64,000 nt of DNA from Catellatospora sichuanensis (GCF_007483665.1 NZ_VIQO01000027.1:1-64000), one strand, 5' to 3'; shown: positions 34,342-43,450, counted from the stretch's first letter. Translations and numbers: made by a program. The notes: generated by a model from the sequence alone, not told the origin.

Positions 34342-34998
34342 TCACCCCAACTTCGTCCATTGCCCTTCGGAGACCACCTCGATGGAGCCGTTGACGACCT
34401 TGATGGCCGTCTGTTCGTCGATGGCATAGGCCGGGACACCGAGGTCAGCGGCCCACCGCTCCGCGTCAGCCAGGGTGTTCTCTGGAAAAGCGTTCAGGTG
34501 CGGGAAGATCGAGAAGTCGACGACTCCCAGTGTGCGGTCATCCGGCGCGGACGGCCACTCGACGAACTCCGCCCCGATCCGTGGCGTCATCACCATGCTT
34601 CCCGCACTCACGCCCACCCAGACCATGTCCGGCAGCGAAGGCAGTAGATCAGCCAGCCCGGACTCTCGCATCCAATGACACAGATACGTCGCGTCGCCGC
34701 CGTCGACCAGGAGCACGTCGGCCTCCCGGATCCAGGCGACCCACCGCTCCGCGCCGATGGTGGGCAGCGCGGTGAGTTCCAGCACGCCCAGCGACTTCCA
34801 GCCCAGGTCGCACATGGGTGATGAGCTTCGGCCGGCGATGAAACGCCAGGCCGAGGCGGGAGTGCACATGGGATGCCCGTACTGCGCTGTGGGAATACAG
34901 AGGGCATCGGCGTCGCCGATCGGCTTGCCAAGAAGCTGCACGAGCGCCGAGTGGATGCTGGCGTTCGTGACGCCACCTGACGTCAGCAAGAGCTTCAA
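34342..34998 (-). CDS. Peptidase S51 / type 1 glutamine amidotransferase-like protein, 218 aa
   Basis: TTG start at 34998 with GGAGG four bases upstream. The nucleophile elbow GVSAGS (129-134, Ser131) and VDGGDATYL (98-106) are diagnostic of the dipeptidase E/cyanophycinase family S51. The catalytic His is probably in FSIFPHLNAF. Acts in the cytoplasm, likely on Asp-containing dipeptides or a related amide. Monocistronic. Confidence 0.85.
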   Translation of the reverse strand: MKLLLTSGGVTNASIHSALVQLLGKPIGDADALCIPTAQYGHPMCTPASAWRFIAGRSSSPMCDLGWKSLGVLELTALPTIGAERWVAWIREADVLLVDGGDATYLCHWMRESGLADLLPSLPDMVWVGVSAGSMVMTPRIGAEFVEWPSAPDDRTLGVVDFSIFPHLNAFPENTLADAERWAADLGVPAYAIDEQTAIKVVNGSIEVVSEGQWTKLG

Positions 34999-35231
34999 GG
35001 TGCCTCCGAGTTCGCGTGCGGAAGGGGTGGATGTGCCTGAAGACCAGGGACCGAGCCGGGACTCATCGTAGTTAGGGTCTTCTCTTCGGAGGGTCCCTCA
35101 GATTGCTGAGCGTGATCGCCCTGCGCGTCAGGCGGGCAGCCGGCACGGCCCGTCTGGCGTGGCGAACGTGAGAGTCGGCGTTTACCTCCTGGATCAGGCC
35201 AGAATCAGGTCGTGGTCGATGACGCCGTGAA
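34999..35231. other. Divergent intergenic region
   Basis: Separates S51 peptidase from the acyltransferase. I see no clear promoter or operator. Confidence 0.35.
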
Positions 35232-37493
35232 GTGGCGACTAGCAGCTGGGTTTCCGTCGTGACCGCCTGGCGAAATCCAGGTAGGCATCGGTGGTCGGCT
35301 AGGCCCTGGCCTGCTCTGCCCGGGCGCCTGGCCCACAGTCGGCAGGAGCGACAAAGCCGACCGCCTCCGGCGGCGGTCACGGCACAGCCGGACGACCATT
35401 TCGACTCCACCAGCCGGTGCGGCTTTCGCGGAGACGTCGAAGGACTGCGGGCGGTCGCCGTCGTGCTGGTGCTGCTCTTTCACGCCGGAGTGGCCTTCGT
35501 CCCGGGCGGGTTCGTCGGCGTGGACGTGTTCTTCGTCGTCTCCGGATTCCTCATCACCGGGTTGATCACCTCGGAGTTGAAGCGGACCGGAAAGGTGTCG
35601 CTGCTGCGCTTCTACGCCAGACGGGCAAAACGGCTGCTGCCCGGCGCCGGGGTGGTGCTCATGGCCGTGCTGCTACTGACGGTGTTCCTGCTGCCCAAGA
35701 TCCGCTGGTCGGACACGGGTTGGGACGTGATCAGCAGTGGGCTGTACCTGGTCAACTGGCGCCTGTCGGAGCGGGCGGTCGACTATCTGGCCGCCGACAC
35801 AGCGCCGAGCATGGTCCAGCACTTCTGGTCGCTGTCGGTCGAGGAGCAGTTCTACCTCGTCTGGCCGCTGCTTCTGCTGCTCATCGCACGATCCGTGCGC
35901 CGGCTGCGCGCAGGAAGTACACACGACATCGAACGACCGCTACTGTTCGGTCTGGCACTGGTCGCCATACCCTCGTTCGCGTGGTCGGTGTACCTGGCCG
36001 GTACCGATCCCGAACGGGCATACTTCATCACCACCACCCGGATGTGGGAACTGGCCCTGGGCGGTGGCATCGCGATGATCGTCGGCCGCCTGGGCCGGAT
36101 GCCGCGGGTGGTGGCGGCGGCGTCGGGCTGGGCCGGACTGGCCATGGTCATCGCGTCCGCGTTCCTCCTGCGAGGGTCGACCCCGTTTCCCGGGTACGCC
36201 GCCCTGCTGCCCACCCTCGGCACGGCGGCCGTGCTCGCCGCCGGTGCGGCCGCCGGCCGGATCGGGCCGGCGGCCGTTCTCGACAACCCCCCATTACGCG
36301 CGGTGGGTGCGCTGTCGTACTCGCTGTACCTGTGGCACTGGCCGCTGCTCGTCGTCGCCGAATCCCGGTTCGGTGAGCTGTCGACCGCATGGCTGCTGGC
36401 GGTGGTGGCGCTGTCCGCGCTGCCCGCCTGGCTGACACACCGCTACGTGGAAAACCCGCTCCGGTTCTCGGCCGTGCTCGAACGCATCCCGGCGCGGGCG
36501 CTTCGGCTGGGGGCGCTGTGCACGGTGATCCCCGCCGTCTGCGCGCTGGCGCTGCACCAGGTCGTCACATGGCCGACCGGCACGTCAGCGAACCAGGCAG
36601 GCTGGGCTGAGCAAGCCGACACGGCTCCGCGCGGAGCCGAGGTCCTGTCCGAACACCCCCGAGATGATCCGCGTGGCGCCCCCGTCGACCGCGTGCCCTC
36701 GATGATCCCCGATCCGGTCTCGGTGCGCGCTGATTATCCCGACGTGTACAGCAAGGGATGCCACCAGAGGGAACGCGAACCCGAGGCGACCTCATGCATC
36801 TACGGCGAGCCGACGTCAACGTTCACCGTGGCGCTGGTCGGGGACTCCCATGCGGCCCAGTGGGTGCCGACGCTGCAGGCCGTCGCGGCGAAGCGCAATT
36901 GGCGTCTGGTCACCTACACCAAGTCGTCCTGCCCTATGGCCGAGGTGCAGGTACTGTCGCGCACCAACGGGCGCCCCTATCCGAGCTGCGCCGAATGGAA
37001 CCACAATGTGTTGGGCGCGCTGACCGGCGACGGTCATCCGGATCTGGTAGTCACCACCAACTCCGACTACCGGATCGTCCGCGGCACTACCCGGCTGCCC
37101 GTACCGGAAGGCGACCGGGCCATGATCGCCGGCCTGCGTGCGAGCTGGCAAGCCATCACGGCCGTCGGCGTCCCCGTGGTCGTGCTACACGACACGCCCG
37201 ACCCGGGGACCAACATCGCCGAATGCATCTCGGCTCACCTCACCGAACTCACCAGATGCGCCTTCGCGCGCGCGACAGCGCAGCCCGCCGTCGGACCCGT
37301 CCAGGTGGAAGCGGCAGCGGCGATGAGCAACGTGCACCTGGTCGATCTCAACGACGCCATCTGCCCCACCGACCGCTGCGCCCCCGTCATCGGCCGGGTG
37401 ATCGTGTATCGCGACAGCAACCACATGACAGCGACATACGCTCGCACTCTCGCCCCGCGGCTCGACGCCGCAGTGGCCGGAATCCTCGAGTAA
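35232..37493 (+). CDS. OafA/YrhL-type acyltransferase with C-terminal SGNH domain, 753 aa
   Basis: Membrane acyltransferase-3 domain (residues ~65-420, about ten helices): GDVEGLRAVAVVLVLLFHAG, GVDVFFVVSGFLI, and HFWSLSVEEQFYLVWP are classic. A periplasmic SGNH hydrolase-like domain follows: VALVGDSHAAQW carries the nucleophile Ser, and DSNHMT the late Asp/His pair. Such fusions O-acetylate cell-surface polysaccharides or peptidoglycan. The first ~60 residues are polar with poor coding quality, so the true start may lie later than the GTG at 35232. Confidence 0.85.
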   Translation: MATSSWVSVVTAWRNPGRHRWSARPWPALPGRLAHSRQERQSRPPPAAVTAQPDDHFDSTSRCGFRGDVEGLRAVAVVLVLLFHAGVAFVPGGFVGVDVFFVVSGFLITGLITSELKRTGKVSLLRFYARRAKRLLPGAGVVLMAVLLLTVFLLPKIRWSDTGWDVISSGLYLVNWRLSERAVDYLAADTAPSMVQHFWSLSVEEQFYLVWPLLLLLIARSVRRLRAGSTHDIERPLLFGLALVAIPSFAWSVYLAGTDPERAYFITTTRMWELALGGGIAMIVGRLGRMPRVVAAASGWAGLAMVIASAFLLRGSTPFPGYAALLPTLGTAAVLAAGAAAGRIGPAAVLDNPPLRAVGALSYSLYLWHWPLLVVAESRFGELSTAWLLAVVALSALPAWLTHRYVENPLRFSAVLERIPARALRLGALCTVIPAVCALALHQVVTWPTGTSANQAGWAEQADTAPRGAEVLSEHPRDDPRGAPVDRVPSMIPDPVSVRADYPDVYSKGCHQREREPEATSCIYGEPTSTFTVALVGDSHAAQWVPTLQAVAAKRNWRLVTYTKSSCPMAEVQVLSRTNGRPYPSCAEWNHNVLGALTGDGHPDLVVTTNSDYRIVRGTTRLPVPEGDRAMIAGLRASWQAITAVGVPVVVLHDTPDPGTNIAECISAHLTELTRCAFARATAQPAVGPVQVEAAAAMSNVHLVDLNDAICPTDRCAPVIGRVIVYRDSNHMTATYARTLAPRLDAAVAGILE

Positions 37494-37807
37494 AGGGTCG
37501 TCCGAACGGTGTAAGCACGTGGGTGAGGACTACTTGGGCCTGCGGAAAGCCGACGCTCGGAGGTCCCTCGAAGGCGTACAGGGCGGGACTCCGGCGGGTG
37601 ACCCGGCGTCTGCGGCCCTGGCCGGTCGGGCCGGCGCTCATCACCAGCCCCGAGCTGGTCGCCAAGGCCGGAACCGAAGATCGCGAATGCGGGCTGCAGG
37701 CAAAGTTCGTTGCCATCGACGCGTCCCATGCGCGAACGCCTGGGCGCTGCTCCGTACGAGCCGCCACCGACCTTGATCGAACCGGTGGCGGAGTGCGCAA
37801 GGAAAAG
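37494..37807. other. Intergenic region, no gene supported
   Basis: Possible short reverse-strand frame without ribosome site. The right end carries the promoter of the FN3 gene. Confidence 0.35.
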
Positions 37808-37832
37808 GTTTCGGGCAACGGCCGCCGGGCAT
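37808..37832 (+). promoter_or_regulatory. Candidate SigB/SigF-type promoter, variant (GTTT-N15-GGGCAT)
   Basis: GTTT at 37808-37811 and GGGCAT at 37827-37832, ~35 bases before the GTG at 37868. The same variant lies before 54778. Confidence 0.4.
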
Positions 37833-37867
37833 ACTGCCGCGACTGCGACGGATGACGGGGAGGCGAC

Positions 37868-39439
37868 GTGGCTCAGCGATGGCTGGCCAAGGCGCATAAC
37901 GCCCGCACGCTGATCATGACGCTCGGGAGCACGCTGCACGAGGTCGTGAACGGCCGCGGCGGTCTTGAGGTGCACCAGGCGTTGATGGACGCCTTCGACA
38001 CACCTCATGACGACAGCAGGGTCGACGGGGTCGAGGTCGGCCGGGACGAGTTCGCACAGCTGTGGACCGGCATCCAGCAGGGGTCCGAGCTGCCCGAAGC
38101 CGCCTGGCACAAGATCGTCCTGCCGACGGTCGTGACCTTCAGCGGTCCACGCACTCAGAAGATCCATCTGGAACTGGTCACAGCCCAGTGGCTGGCCGCG
38201 CGTGCCGCCGCTGATGCGGTGCCCGGCTACGCGGACATCGCCGGCACTCTGGTGGCAGTTCACCCGGCGCTGGGCGACGAGCGCGCCGCCGAATCCCCGC
38301 CGACTGCGGAGATCGCGGTCCGGCCCAGCGTCGACACCATTGTCCCGGTCGCCGAAGATCCCCTTGTACCGAGCACGAAACGCCGGGCGTGGGTCGTGGC
38401 GGCAGCGATCGTGGTGGCTGCGGCGGTCGTGTTCGCGCTGACCTATCGCGCCTCCGATACGCCTTCCGCGATGGCCGGCACGCCGACTCCGTCCACGGCG
38501 GTGGTCGTGGAGGGCTCGGCAATGCAGCCCAGCGCCCTGCCGACCGTGGTGCCGTCGGCTGCGCAGCCACCGCCGGCGACCACGGATCAGCCGCCGCCGG
38601 TGTCGGTGTCGGCCGGGCCGGCGTCGCGCCCGCCGTCCGCGCCTCGAGACCTGACCGTCCTGGCCGCCACCCGGGACAGCGTGATGCTGAGCTGGTCAGC
38701 TCCGGCAGATGGCAGGACCGGAGGCGTGGCGTACTACCGCATCGTGCAGGACGGCGCCGACGCCGGCTGGACCAGGTCCTCGGGGGCGACGGTCACGGGC
38801 CTGACGCCGGGCACCCGCTACATCTTCGTGATCGTGGCGTACAACGCGGCAGGTCAGCAGTCAGCGGCGAGCAGTGCGGTCACGGTGATCACCGCCAGCT
38901 CGCTGGCGTCCGCCCCGCCCGCATCGCCCAGCGCGCCTTTGTCCCCGCAACCCTCGCCGTCGCCCCCGGTCGTGCTGCCGGGAAGCGACGTCCCCGCGCT
39001 CGGCGGAACGATCCGGGTCACGTGCTCGAACAGGCAACCGTCCGTCGTGCGGGTCACGCCGGCTGCCGGATACACGGTCAGGGACGTTCCGCAGCCCAAG
39101 GACCAGGTCCGCGTCCTGCTCGTCTCACCGGACAACGACAGCGAGATCACCGCCAAGTGCGACAAGAAGAACGCCGTCGCGGCCACGGTGAAGGAACACA
39201 GCCACTACGGCCTGTTTCAGCTGTCCACCGATCCGCTGTTCGTGGACAAGGTCCGTGACGTCGTGGGCCTGTACCTGGACCCGCCCGAGCGGGCCCTGGT
39301 CCTGTGCGTCGATGAGAAGTCCCAGATCCAGGCCCTGGACCGCTCCCAGCCGGTCCTGCCCATGCAGCCCGGCGTGCCCGAACGCCGCACCCACGACTAC
39401 CTGCGTGCCGGCGTCACGAGCCGTGAGGTCGCACCCTGA
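37868..39439 (+). CDS. Single-span FN3-domain protein with IS630 transposase fragment fused at its C-terminus, 523 aa
   Basis: GTG start after GGGGAGG. Residues 1-150 are cytosolic (no signal). A membrane helix lies at ~172-193 after KRR. A Thr/Pro/Ser linker follows, then one fibronectin type III domain (~268-345: [34 protein letters not shown]), a second Pro-rich linker and a small Cys-containing domain. From residue 450 (39215) the frame becomes IS630-type transposase. The native C-terminus is therefore lost. Topology suggests a cytoplasm-to-surface adaptor; function unknown. Confidence 0.8.
   Translation: MAQRWLAKAHNARTLIMTLGSTLHEVVNGRGGLEVHQALMDAFDTPHDDSRVDGVEVGRDEFAQLWTGIQQGSELPEAAWHKIVLPTVVTFSGPRTQKIHLELVTAQWLAARAAADAVPGYADIAGTLVAVHPALGDERAAESPPTAEIAVRPSVDTIVPVAEDPLVPSTKRRAWVVAAAIVVAAAVVFALTYRASDTPSAMAGTPTPSTAVVVEGSAMQPSALPTVVPSAAQPPPATTDQPPPVSVSAGPASRPPSAPRDLTVLAATRDSVMLSWSAPADGRTGGVAYYRIVQDGADAGWTRSSGATVTGLTPGTRYIFVIVAYNAAGQQSAASSAVTVITASSLASAPPASPSAPLSPQPSPSPPVVLPGSDVPALGGTIRVTCSNRQPSVVRVTPAAGYTVRDVPQPKDQVRVLLVSPDNDSEITAKCDKKNAVAATVKEHSHYGLFQLSTDPLFVDKVRDVVGLYLDPPERALVLCVDEKSQIQALDRSQPVLPMQPGVPERRTHDYLRAGVTSREVAP
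39215..39415 (+). mobile_element. IS630-family transposase fragment
   Basis: [38 protein letters not shown] and [15 protein letters not shown] are the conserved DDE-core text of IS630 transposases; the Asp of CVDEKSQ is a catalytic residue. Only ~65 codons remain, in frame with the FN3 gene. Confidence 0.85.
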
Positions 39440-39466
39440 CGACCTAGGGCATATGTGAGTTGAAAC

Positions 39467-39757
39467 GAACAGCTCTCCGGCGGCCAGCAGCAGCGGCTGT
39501 CCATCGCCTGCGCCCTCGCACGGACCCGACCCGGTCTTCCTCGAAGAGCCCACCTCGGGTCTGGACCCGCAGGCCCGCCGTGACCTGTGGGACGTGCTGC
39601 GCGACATCAGCGCGCTGGGCCGCACGGTCGTGCTGACCACGTACCACCTCGACGAGGCCGAGTCACTGTGCGACCGGGTCGCCATCATGGACCACGGCCG
39701 CATCCTGCAGTCCCTGCCGCCCGCCACGCTGGTGCGCGACCTCGACATGCCGGCTTG
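39467..39757 (+). pseudogene. C-terminal half of an ABC transporter ATPase
   Basis: Signature LSGGQQQRLSIACALAR, then after a one-base shift VFLEEPTSGLDPQARRDLW (Walker B and D-loop), LTTYHLDEAESLCDRVAIMD with the switch His. The Walker A half is missing, apparently replaced at the IS630 junction. Drug- or Nod-type exporter ATPases look like this. Confidence 0.85.
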
Positions 39758-39976
39758 TCCACGTGACATACGGGTTCCCCGTAGCTGGAGCTCGACCGCG
39801 GGGCGGTGGGTCGCAGTTGTACTTGGTTCCCCGCAGGACCTGAACCGCAGTCGCCCGCGACCGTGACGAACCGCGTCGAGCAGACCTGGCGCCATGAACT
39901 GCTCAACCAGCGCCGGATGCGGCTGCACCGGCCGGACCATATGGCGCCGGTGCAGTGACTCTATGTCGACTGGGGG

Positions 39977-40004
39977 TTGAAAACTGCCATGCCGGATATA
40001 GAAT
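39977..40004 (+). promoter_or_regulatory. hsp20 B promoter (TTGAAA-N16-TAGAAT)
   Basis: TTGAAA at 39977-39982, 16 bases, TAGAAT at 39999-40004. Hexamers and spacing are identical to hsp20 A although the spacers differ. The leader to 40133 is ~120 bases. Confidence 0.65.
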
Positions 40005-40132
40005 AAATGTGTCGGTTGGTCCAGGAGAGCTCGACACCGGCAGTAGATAAACGAGGTCCTCGTCCGACCGGCGCGGTAACAGGCCCGATGAGCCGGGCCG
40101 AAGCAGAGCAAGTAGGCGAGGGGTGAACTTCG

Positions 40133-40534
40133 ATGCTTATGCGTTGGGATCCGTTGCGTGACATCGACCGGCTCGCGGGTGAGGTGTTCGGCGCGGCGAG
40201 CACGCCGGCGCTGATGCCGATGGACTGCCTGCGGTCCGGGGACACGTTCCTGGTGCGCTTCGACATGCCCGGCATGGAGCCGGACTCCCTCGATGTGTCG
40301 GCTGAGAACAACACGCTGACCGTGCGCGGCGAGCGCCGCCGTCACGACCCCGATGCCACCTACCTGATTTCGGAGCGGCCGTCGGGCAGCTACAGCCGTC
40401 AGCTGGTCCTGGGTGACGACGTGGACGTCGAGGCAATCAGTGCCGACTACAGCGCGGGCGTGCTGACACTGACGATTCCGGTGGTCGAGCAGGCCATGCG
40501 CCGCAAGATCGAGATCGGGCGTGGGGCCAAGTAG
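40133..40534 (+). CDS. hsp20: Hsp20/alpha-crystallin small heat-shock protein, paralogue B, 133 aa
   Basis: Start at 40133 (or the ATG two codons later, MRWDPLRD). The alpha-crystallin domain covers FLVRFDMPGMEPDSLDV to VLTLTIPVVEQ. It is close to paralogue A but lacks A's ~30-residue basic C-terminal extension. Cytoplasmic holdase chaperone. A merR-type gene follows 193 bases downstream on the same strand, mirroring locus A. Confidence 0.95.
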   Translation: MLMRWDPLRDIDRLAGEVFGAASTPALMPMDCLRSGDTFLVRFDMPGMEPDSLDVSAENNTLTVRGERRRHDPDATYLISERPSGSYSRQLVLGDDVDVEAISADYSAGVLTLTIPVVEQAMRRKIEIGRGAK

Positions 40535-40727
40535 ATCGGGACCAGCAAAATCGTTGAGGGCAGGTCCGAGGCAAAGGGCCGGCCGCAGCTGACCGGAGCC
40601 CGTTCCTGACAACAGTCGCACACGGACGGGGGTGATGCGGCAGAGATAGTGCAAAGCGTCGCTCCAGTGGCGAGACCGGGTATCCCGCGCGACCGCCACT
40701 GGGGTGGGAGACCGTGAGGGAGGGACC

Positions 40728-41072
40728 ATGGTTGACACGCGTAATGTGCCCACCGCGCTGTCCGCGATCAAGGAGCCGGATTTTCCCGGCTTCACGATGG
40801 GCACTGCCGCTGAAGCGCTGGGGGTCACCCCGGGGTTCCTGCGGTCGGTGGAGTCTGCCGGCCTGTTCGAGGCACATCGCTCCGGTGGCGGGCACCGCCG
40901 CTACAGCCGTGACGACCTCCAGCTGGCCGACCGGGCGCGGCACCTTGTCGACGACGGAATGCGCCTGGACGCCGCCGTACGCGTAGTCCAGCTCGAGTAC
41001 CAGCTCGCCGCCGCCCAGGCAATGATCGAAATCCTGCGCCGCCGACTGGACCACCCGGAAGACGGCTCCTGA
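40728..41072 (+). CDS. MerR-type regulator, paralogue B, 114 aa
   Basis: ATG at 40728 after GAGGGAGGG. Same length and domain plan as the regulator at 26820-27164: GTAAEALGVTPGFLRSVESAGL, GGGHRRYSRDDL and a coiled-coil end. A GGGTAT at 40678-40683 with a poor -35 lies upstream, inside an inverted repeat CCAGTGGCG/CGCCACTGG (40664-40672, 40694-40702). Probable HspR-like control of hsp20. A STAS gene follows 58 bases on and may be co-transcribed. Confidence 0.85.
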   Translation: MVDTRNVPTALSAIKEPDFPGFTMGTAAEALGVTPGFLRSVESAGLFEAHRSGGGHRRYSRDDLQLADRARHLVDDGMRLDAAVRVVQLEYQLAAAQAMIEILRRRLDHPEDGS

Positions 41073-41130
41073 GTCCGTTACCGGAGTCGGTTTGTGGGAG
41101 CGCGGCCCGTTGCACCGGAGGTGAAATCCT

Positions 41131-41472
41131 ATGCGACAGCTCGCTGTGTGTACCACCGCTGACCTGGCCGGGGACCTGAACCTTCGCCTCACCGGGGAAA
41201 TCGATCTTGCAGTACACGCACAACTGCGGCGCTGCCTGCGGGCAGCATTGGCGGCGTCGGCCAACCATCTTGTGGTGGACCTGGCGGGCCTGACCTTCCT
41301 GGACGGCCGCGGTGCCGTCATGCTGATGGACGCCGCCGAACATGCCCGCCGCTCCGGCTCGGCGCTTTCGTTCACCGGTGCTGACAGCATCGTCGAGCAG
41401 GTGCTGTCCATCGTCGCCGGCTGGTATCCGCAGGCCGGTGCAGTTGGCGACGGGGCCGCGACTTGCCGTTGA
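41131..41472 (+). CDS. STAS-domain protein (anti-anti-sigma-like), 113 aa
   Basis: CGGAGGTG precedes the ATG. Full STAS fold: LNLRLTGEIDLAVHAQLRRCL, VVDLAGLTFLDGRGAVMLMDA, IVEQVLSIV. At the usual phosphorylation site (L/M)DSxG it has LDGRG, so the Ser is replaced by Gly. Without an acceptor it could not be inactivated by an RsbW-type kinase. Linked to the hsp20-merR pair upstream. Confidence 0.85.
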   Translation: MRQLAVCTTADLAGDLNLRLTGEIDLAVHAQLRRCLRAALAASANHLVVDLAGLTFLDGRGAVMLMDAAEHARRSGSALSFTGADSIVEQVLSIVAGWYPQAGAVGDGAATCR

Positions 41473-41535
41473 AGTGCACCCGTGTGCTTCCGTCTTCGCG
41501 TCGCCCGGCGAACCGACCGACAGGCGCCCGATCCG

Positions 41536-42006
41536 TCAGACCCGTGGCCGGGCGACTGCACCGGCTGGACGCCGGGTCAGCAGCACGCCGACCGCGATCA
41601 TGCCCGCGGCGAGCAGGAGGTGCAGCCAGTTGTCCGCATTGTTGACGGGCACGAAGTTGGCTGTGCTCGTCTGATCGACGATCAGCCCGTAGAGCCACAG
41701 CAGCGCATAGACCACGCCGCCGCCGATCAGATAGGAACGGGCGGCCGACACGGTACGCGACATCGCCAGGCCGGCCACACCGAACAGCAGGTGGACGATG
41801 TTGTGAAGCACCGAGACCTGGAAGATCCCGAACAGCATCGCCTGCGAGTGGTGCCCGGCGGCCTGCATGGTGTCGTAGTTGGTGGTAATGCCCGGGATGA
41901 ACCCGAGGATGCCCACCAGCAGGAAGATCGCGCCGACTGTCGCAGCGGCCACGCGCACCGGCGCGCGGGCGGCTGCCCGGGTGGTCGACTCGTATCGGCT
42001 GGTCAT
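41536..42006 (-). CDS. DUF4383 membrane protein, 156 aa
   Basis: Four transmembrane helices; the GILGFIPGITTNYD and HNIVHLLFGVAGL motifs are diagnostic of DUF4383, common in actinobacterial stress regulons. Convergent with the STAS gene. The ATG at 42006 follows AAGGAGAAG. Promoter is an exact GTTT-N15-GGGTAC. Confidence 0.9.
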   Translation of the reverse strand: MTSRYESTTRAAARAPVRVAAATVGAIFLLVGILGFIPGITTNYDTMQAAGHHSQAMLFGIFQVSVLHNIVHLLFGVAGLAMSRTVSAARSYLIGGGVVYALLWLYGLIVDQTSTANFVPVNNADNWLHLLLAAGMIAVGVLLTRRPAGAVARPRV

Positions 42007-42054
42007 GATCTTCTCCTTTGTCTGCGGCCGGTCAGCGGCCGATCAGGGGCGCAA

Positions 42055-42079
42055 GTACCCGCCGGCGGGGTGAAAAAAC
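42055..42079 (-). promoter_or_regulatory. SigB/SigF-type promoter (GTTT-N15-GGGTAC)
   Basis: GTTT at 42079-42076, 15 bases, GGGTAC at 42060-42055; ~48 bases before the DUF4383 start. Confidence 0.8.
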
Positions 42080-42211
42080 TTGTTCTAGCTGCTCAGTGCG
42101 GTTGTGGCGGTTCCGGGAGCTCGCCTTGGGGTGGGCCGTCCTGGGGAGCCCGGGACCGGCACCGCTCGTCCTTCGCGGTGGGTACGCCGACCCTGTGCCT
42201 GAGGACCCTAG

Positions 42212-42236
42212 GTTTGATCGAAGGCCATGAGGGAAA
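42212..42236 (+). promoter_or_regulatory. Weak candidate SigB/SigF-type promoter (GTTT-N15-GGGAAA)
   Basis: GTTT at 42212-42215 and GGGAAA at 42231-42236, ~47 bases before the GTG at 42284. The -10 departs from consensus at two positions. Confidence 0.3.
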
Positions 42237-42283
42237 CTCCCGATCCAGGCGTCGCTGTGGTCTACGAACGGGAGGAGACGGCC

Positions 42284-42511
42284 GTGGCGCGCAACCGCGA
42301 CGACAAGCCTTCGGGCGCCACCGCAGGAGGGACCGAGCGGCCGGACACCGTCGCCTTTCCAGACGACGCCGAGGAACTGAGCGTCGCGGAAATGCGGCAG
42401 CTCCTGAAGGGCCAGGGCGTACTGGGTGTCTCCACGCTCGGCAGGGGCGGACTCCTGCGCCTGTACCACAAGGGCGGGCTGCCTCAGGACTCCACCGCCC
42501 GGCCCCGGTGA
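42284..42511 (+). CDS. Small protein with SAP/Rho-N-like helical motif, 75 aa
   Basis: GTG start after GGGAGGAGACG; the frame is open to 42227. Charged N-terminus, then ELSVAEMRQLLKGQGVLGVS, whose helix-turn-helix spacing resembles SAP or Rho N-terminal helix-extension-helix motifs that bind nucleic acid. No other domain. Function unknown. Confidence 0.5.
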   Translation: MARNRDDKPSGATAGGTERPDTVAFPDDAEELSVAEMRQLLKGQGVLGVSTLGRGGLLRLYHKGGLPQDSTARPR

Positions 42512-42624
42512 CCTCGGCTGCCGACCGGAGAGGGCCACCCTGTCCATCCCTGGCCGACCGCGGTCACCTTCAACCGGGAGCGCCGTTCAGATCTTGGTGC
42601 GCCCTGGCATTGCAGGAGGTGGTC

Positions 42625-42939
42625 GTGCCGCTCACTCCGAACGAGCGTCGGCGTTTGCACGAGATCGAGCAGCAGCTGGCGCGGGACGACCCGGCCTTCG
42701 CGACGTCCATGGACGGTCCCGGACACCCGCCCGGCGACGCGGCCAGCCGGCGGCCCGTCCTCTGGTGGGCACTGGCGGCGCTGGCCGCGGTGGCGACATC
42801 GGTCGTCGTCGCATTCGTCGCGGGAATCGAATACGCGGCGATCCTGATGCTGTTCATGCTTGCCGCCAGCGCGTTCATGAAGCTCGGCTTGCAGAGCCGA
42901 TCGGCGTCCGGCCCGCCGGACGAGCACGGCCAGTCATAA
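42625..42939 (+). CDS. DUF3040 membrane protein, 104 aa
   Basis: The GTG at 42625 has AGGAGG five bases upstream. The opening PLTPNERRRLHEIEQQLARDDPAF is the DUF3040 signature, followed by two membrane helices (residues ~45-65 and ~68-85). DUF3040 proteins are small actinobacterial membrane proteins of unknown role. Confidence 0.9.
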   Translation: MPLTPNERRRLHEIEQQLARDDPAFATSMDGPGHPPGDAASRRPVLWWALAALAAVATSVVVAFVAGIEYAAILMLFMLAASAFMKLGLQSRSASGPPDEHGQS

Positions 42940-43087
42940 GCCTGCGGTCGGCAGGGTGCCGGGGACCCGCGGCGCTGCTCCTGAGCGACGACTGCCTGGA
43001 GGTCGGCCGACCGGTCGAGCTGGCGTTCAGTCTGCCGACGGAACGGGGCCCGCACCTGTCGTCCGGCGGCCGGCAGTCCAGGCCTGC

Positions 43088-43360
43088 TCAGGATTTCTCT
43101 GCTCGCAGCTCGTCGGCCAGGGGTGAGGCGACCCGGTTTTCGGGGTTCTCGACCCCGGCCATGCCGCCGTCCGGCGAGATCGTCCCGTCGAACTGGTAGA
43201 CCGTGAGTTCGTCCTCGGCGACCCGGCGGGTGGTCGTCGTCGCCACGTACCGGTGGATGAGGCCGTCGGCCTCCATCTCCAGCAGCGGCCCTTCCACGCC
43301 GTCGAGCCGGGAGCCGTCGAACGGACCGCTGGCGAGAACCACATCCCTGCTCTGTGTCAT
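43088..43360 (-). CDS. Hypothetical soluble protein, 90 aa
   Basis: Unrecognised. Acidic, strand-rich (RDVVLASGPFDGSRLDGVEG, LIHRYVATTTTRRVAEDELTVYQF). The ATG lies nine bases after a GTTT-N16-GGGTAG motif, so the mRNA is probably leaderless, and the gene is divergent from the hemerythrin gene at 43522, which has its own such motif. Likely part of the stress regulon. Confidence 0.6.
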   Translation of the reverse strand: MTQSRDVVLASGPFDGSRLDGVEGPLLEMEADGLIHRYVATTTTRRVAEDELTVYQFDGTISPDGGMAGVENPENRVASPLADELRAEKS

Positions 43361-43369
43361 GCCCGCGAC

Positions 43370-43395
43370 CTACCCGTGCCCGACGGCGCGCAAAC
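43370..43395 (-). promoter_or_regulatory. SigB/SigF-type promoter (GTTT-N16-GGGTAG)
   Basis: GTTT at 43395-43392, 16 bases, GGGTAG at 43375-43370; start codon nine bases downstream. Confidence 0.65.
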
Positions 43396-43450
43396 GGCCG
43401 AGAGGCCCATCGTTTCTGCAGGTCAAGGCGGTAAAAAGCCGATCGGGCGG

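Noticed and set aside
40664-40683. GGGTAT upstream of merR B as another stress promoter
   Set aside because: The -35 position reads GTCG or CGCT, a poor match at every allowed spacing; kept only as a remark.
39125-40828. 567-aa reverse-strand frame opposite hsp20 B
   Set aside because: Covers known genes on the other strand, with Arg/His-rich shadow composition and no motif.
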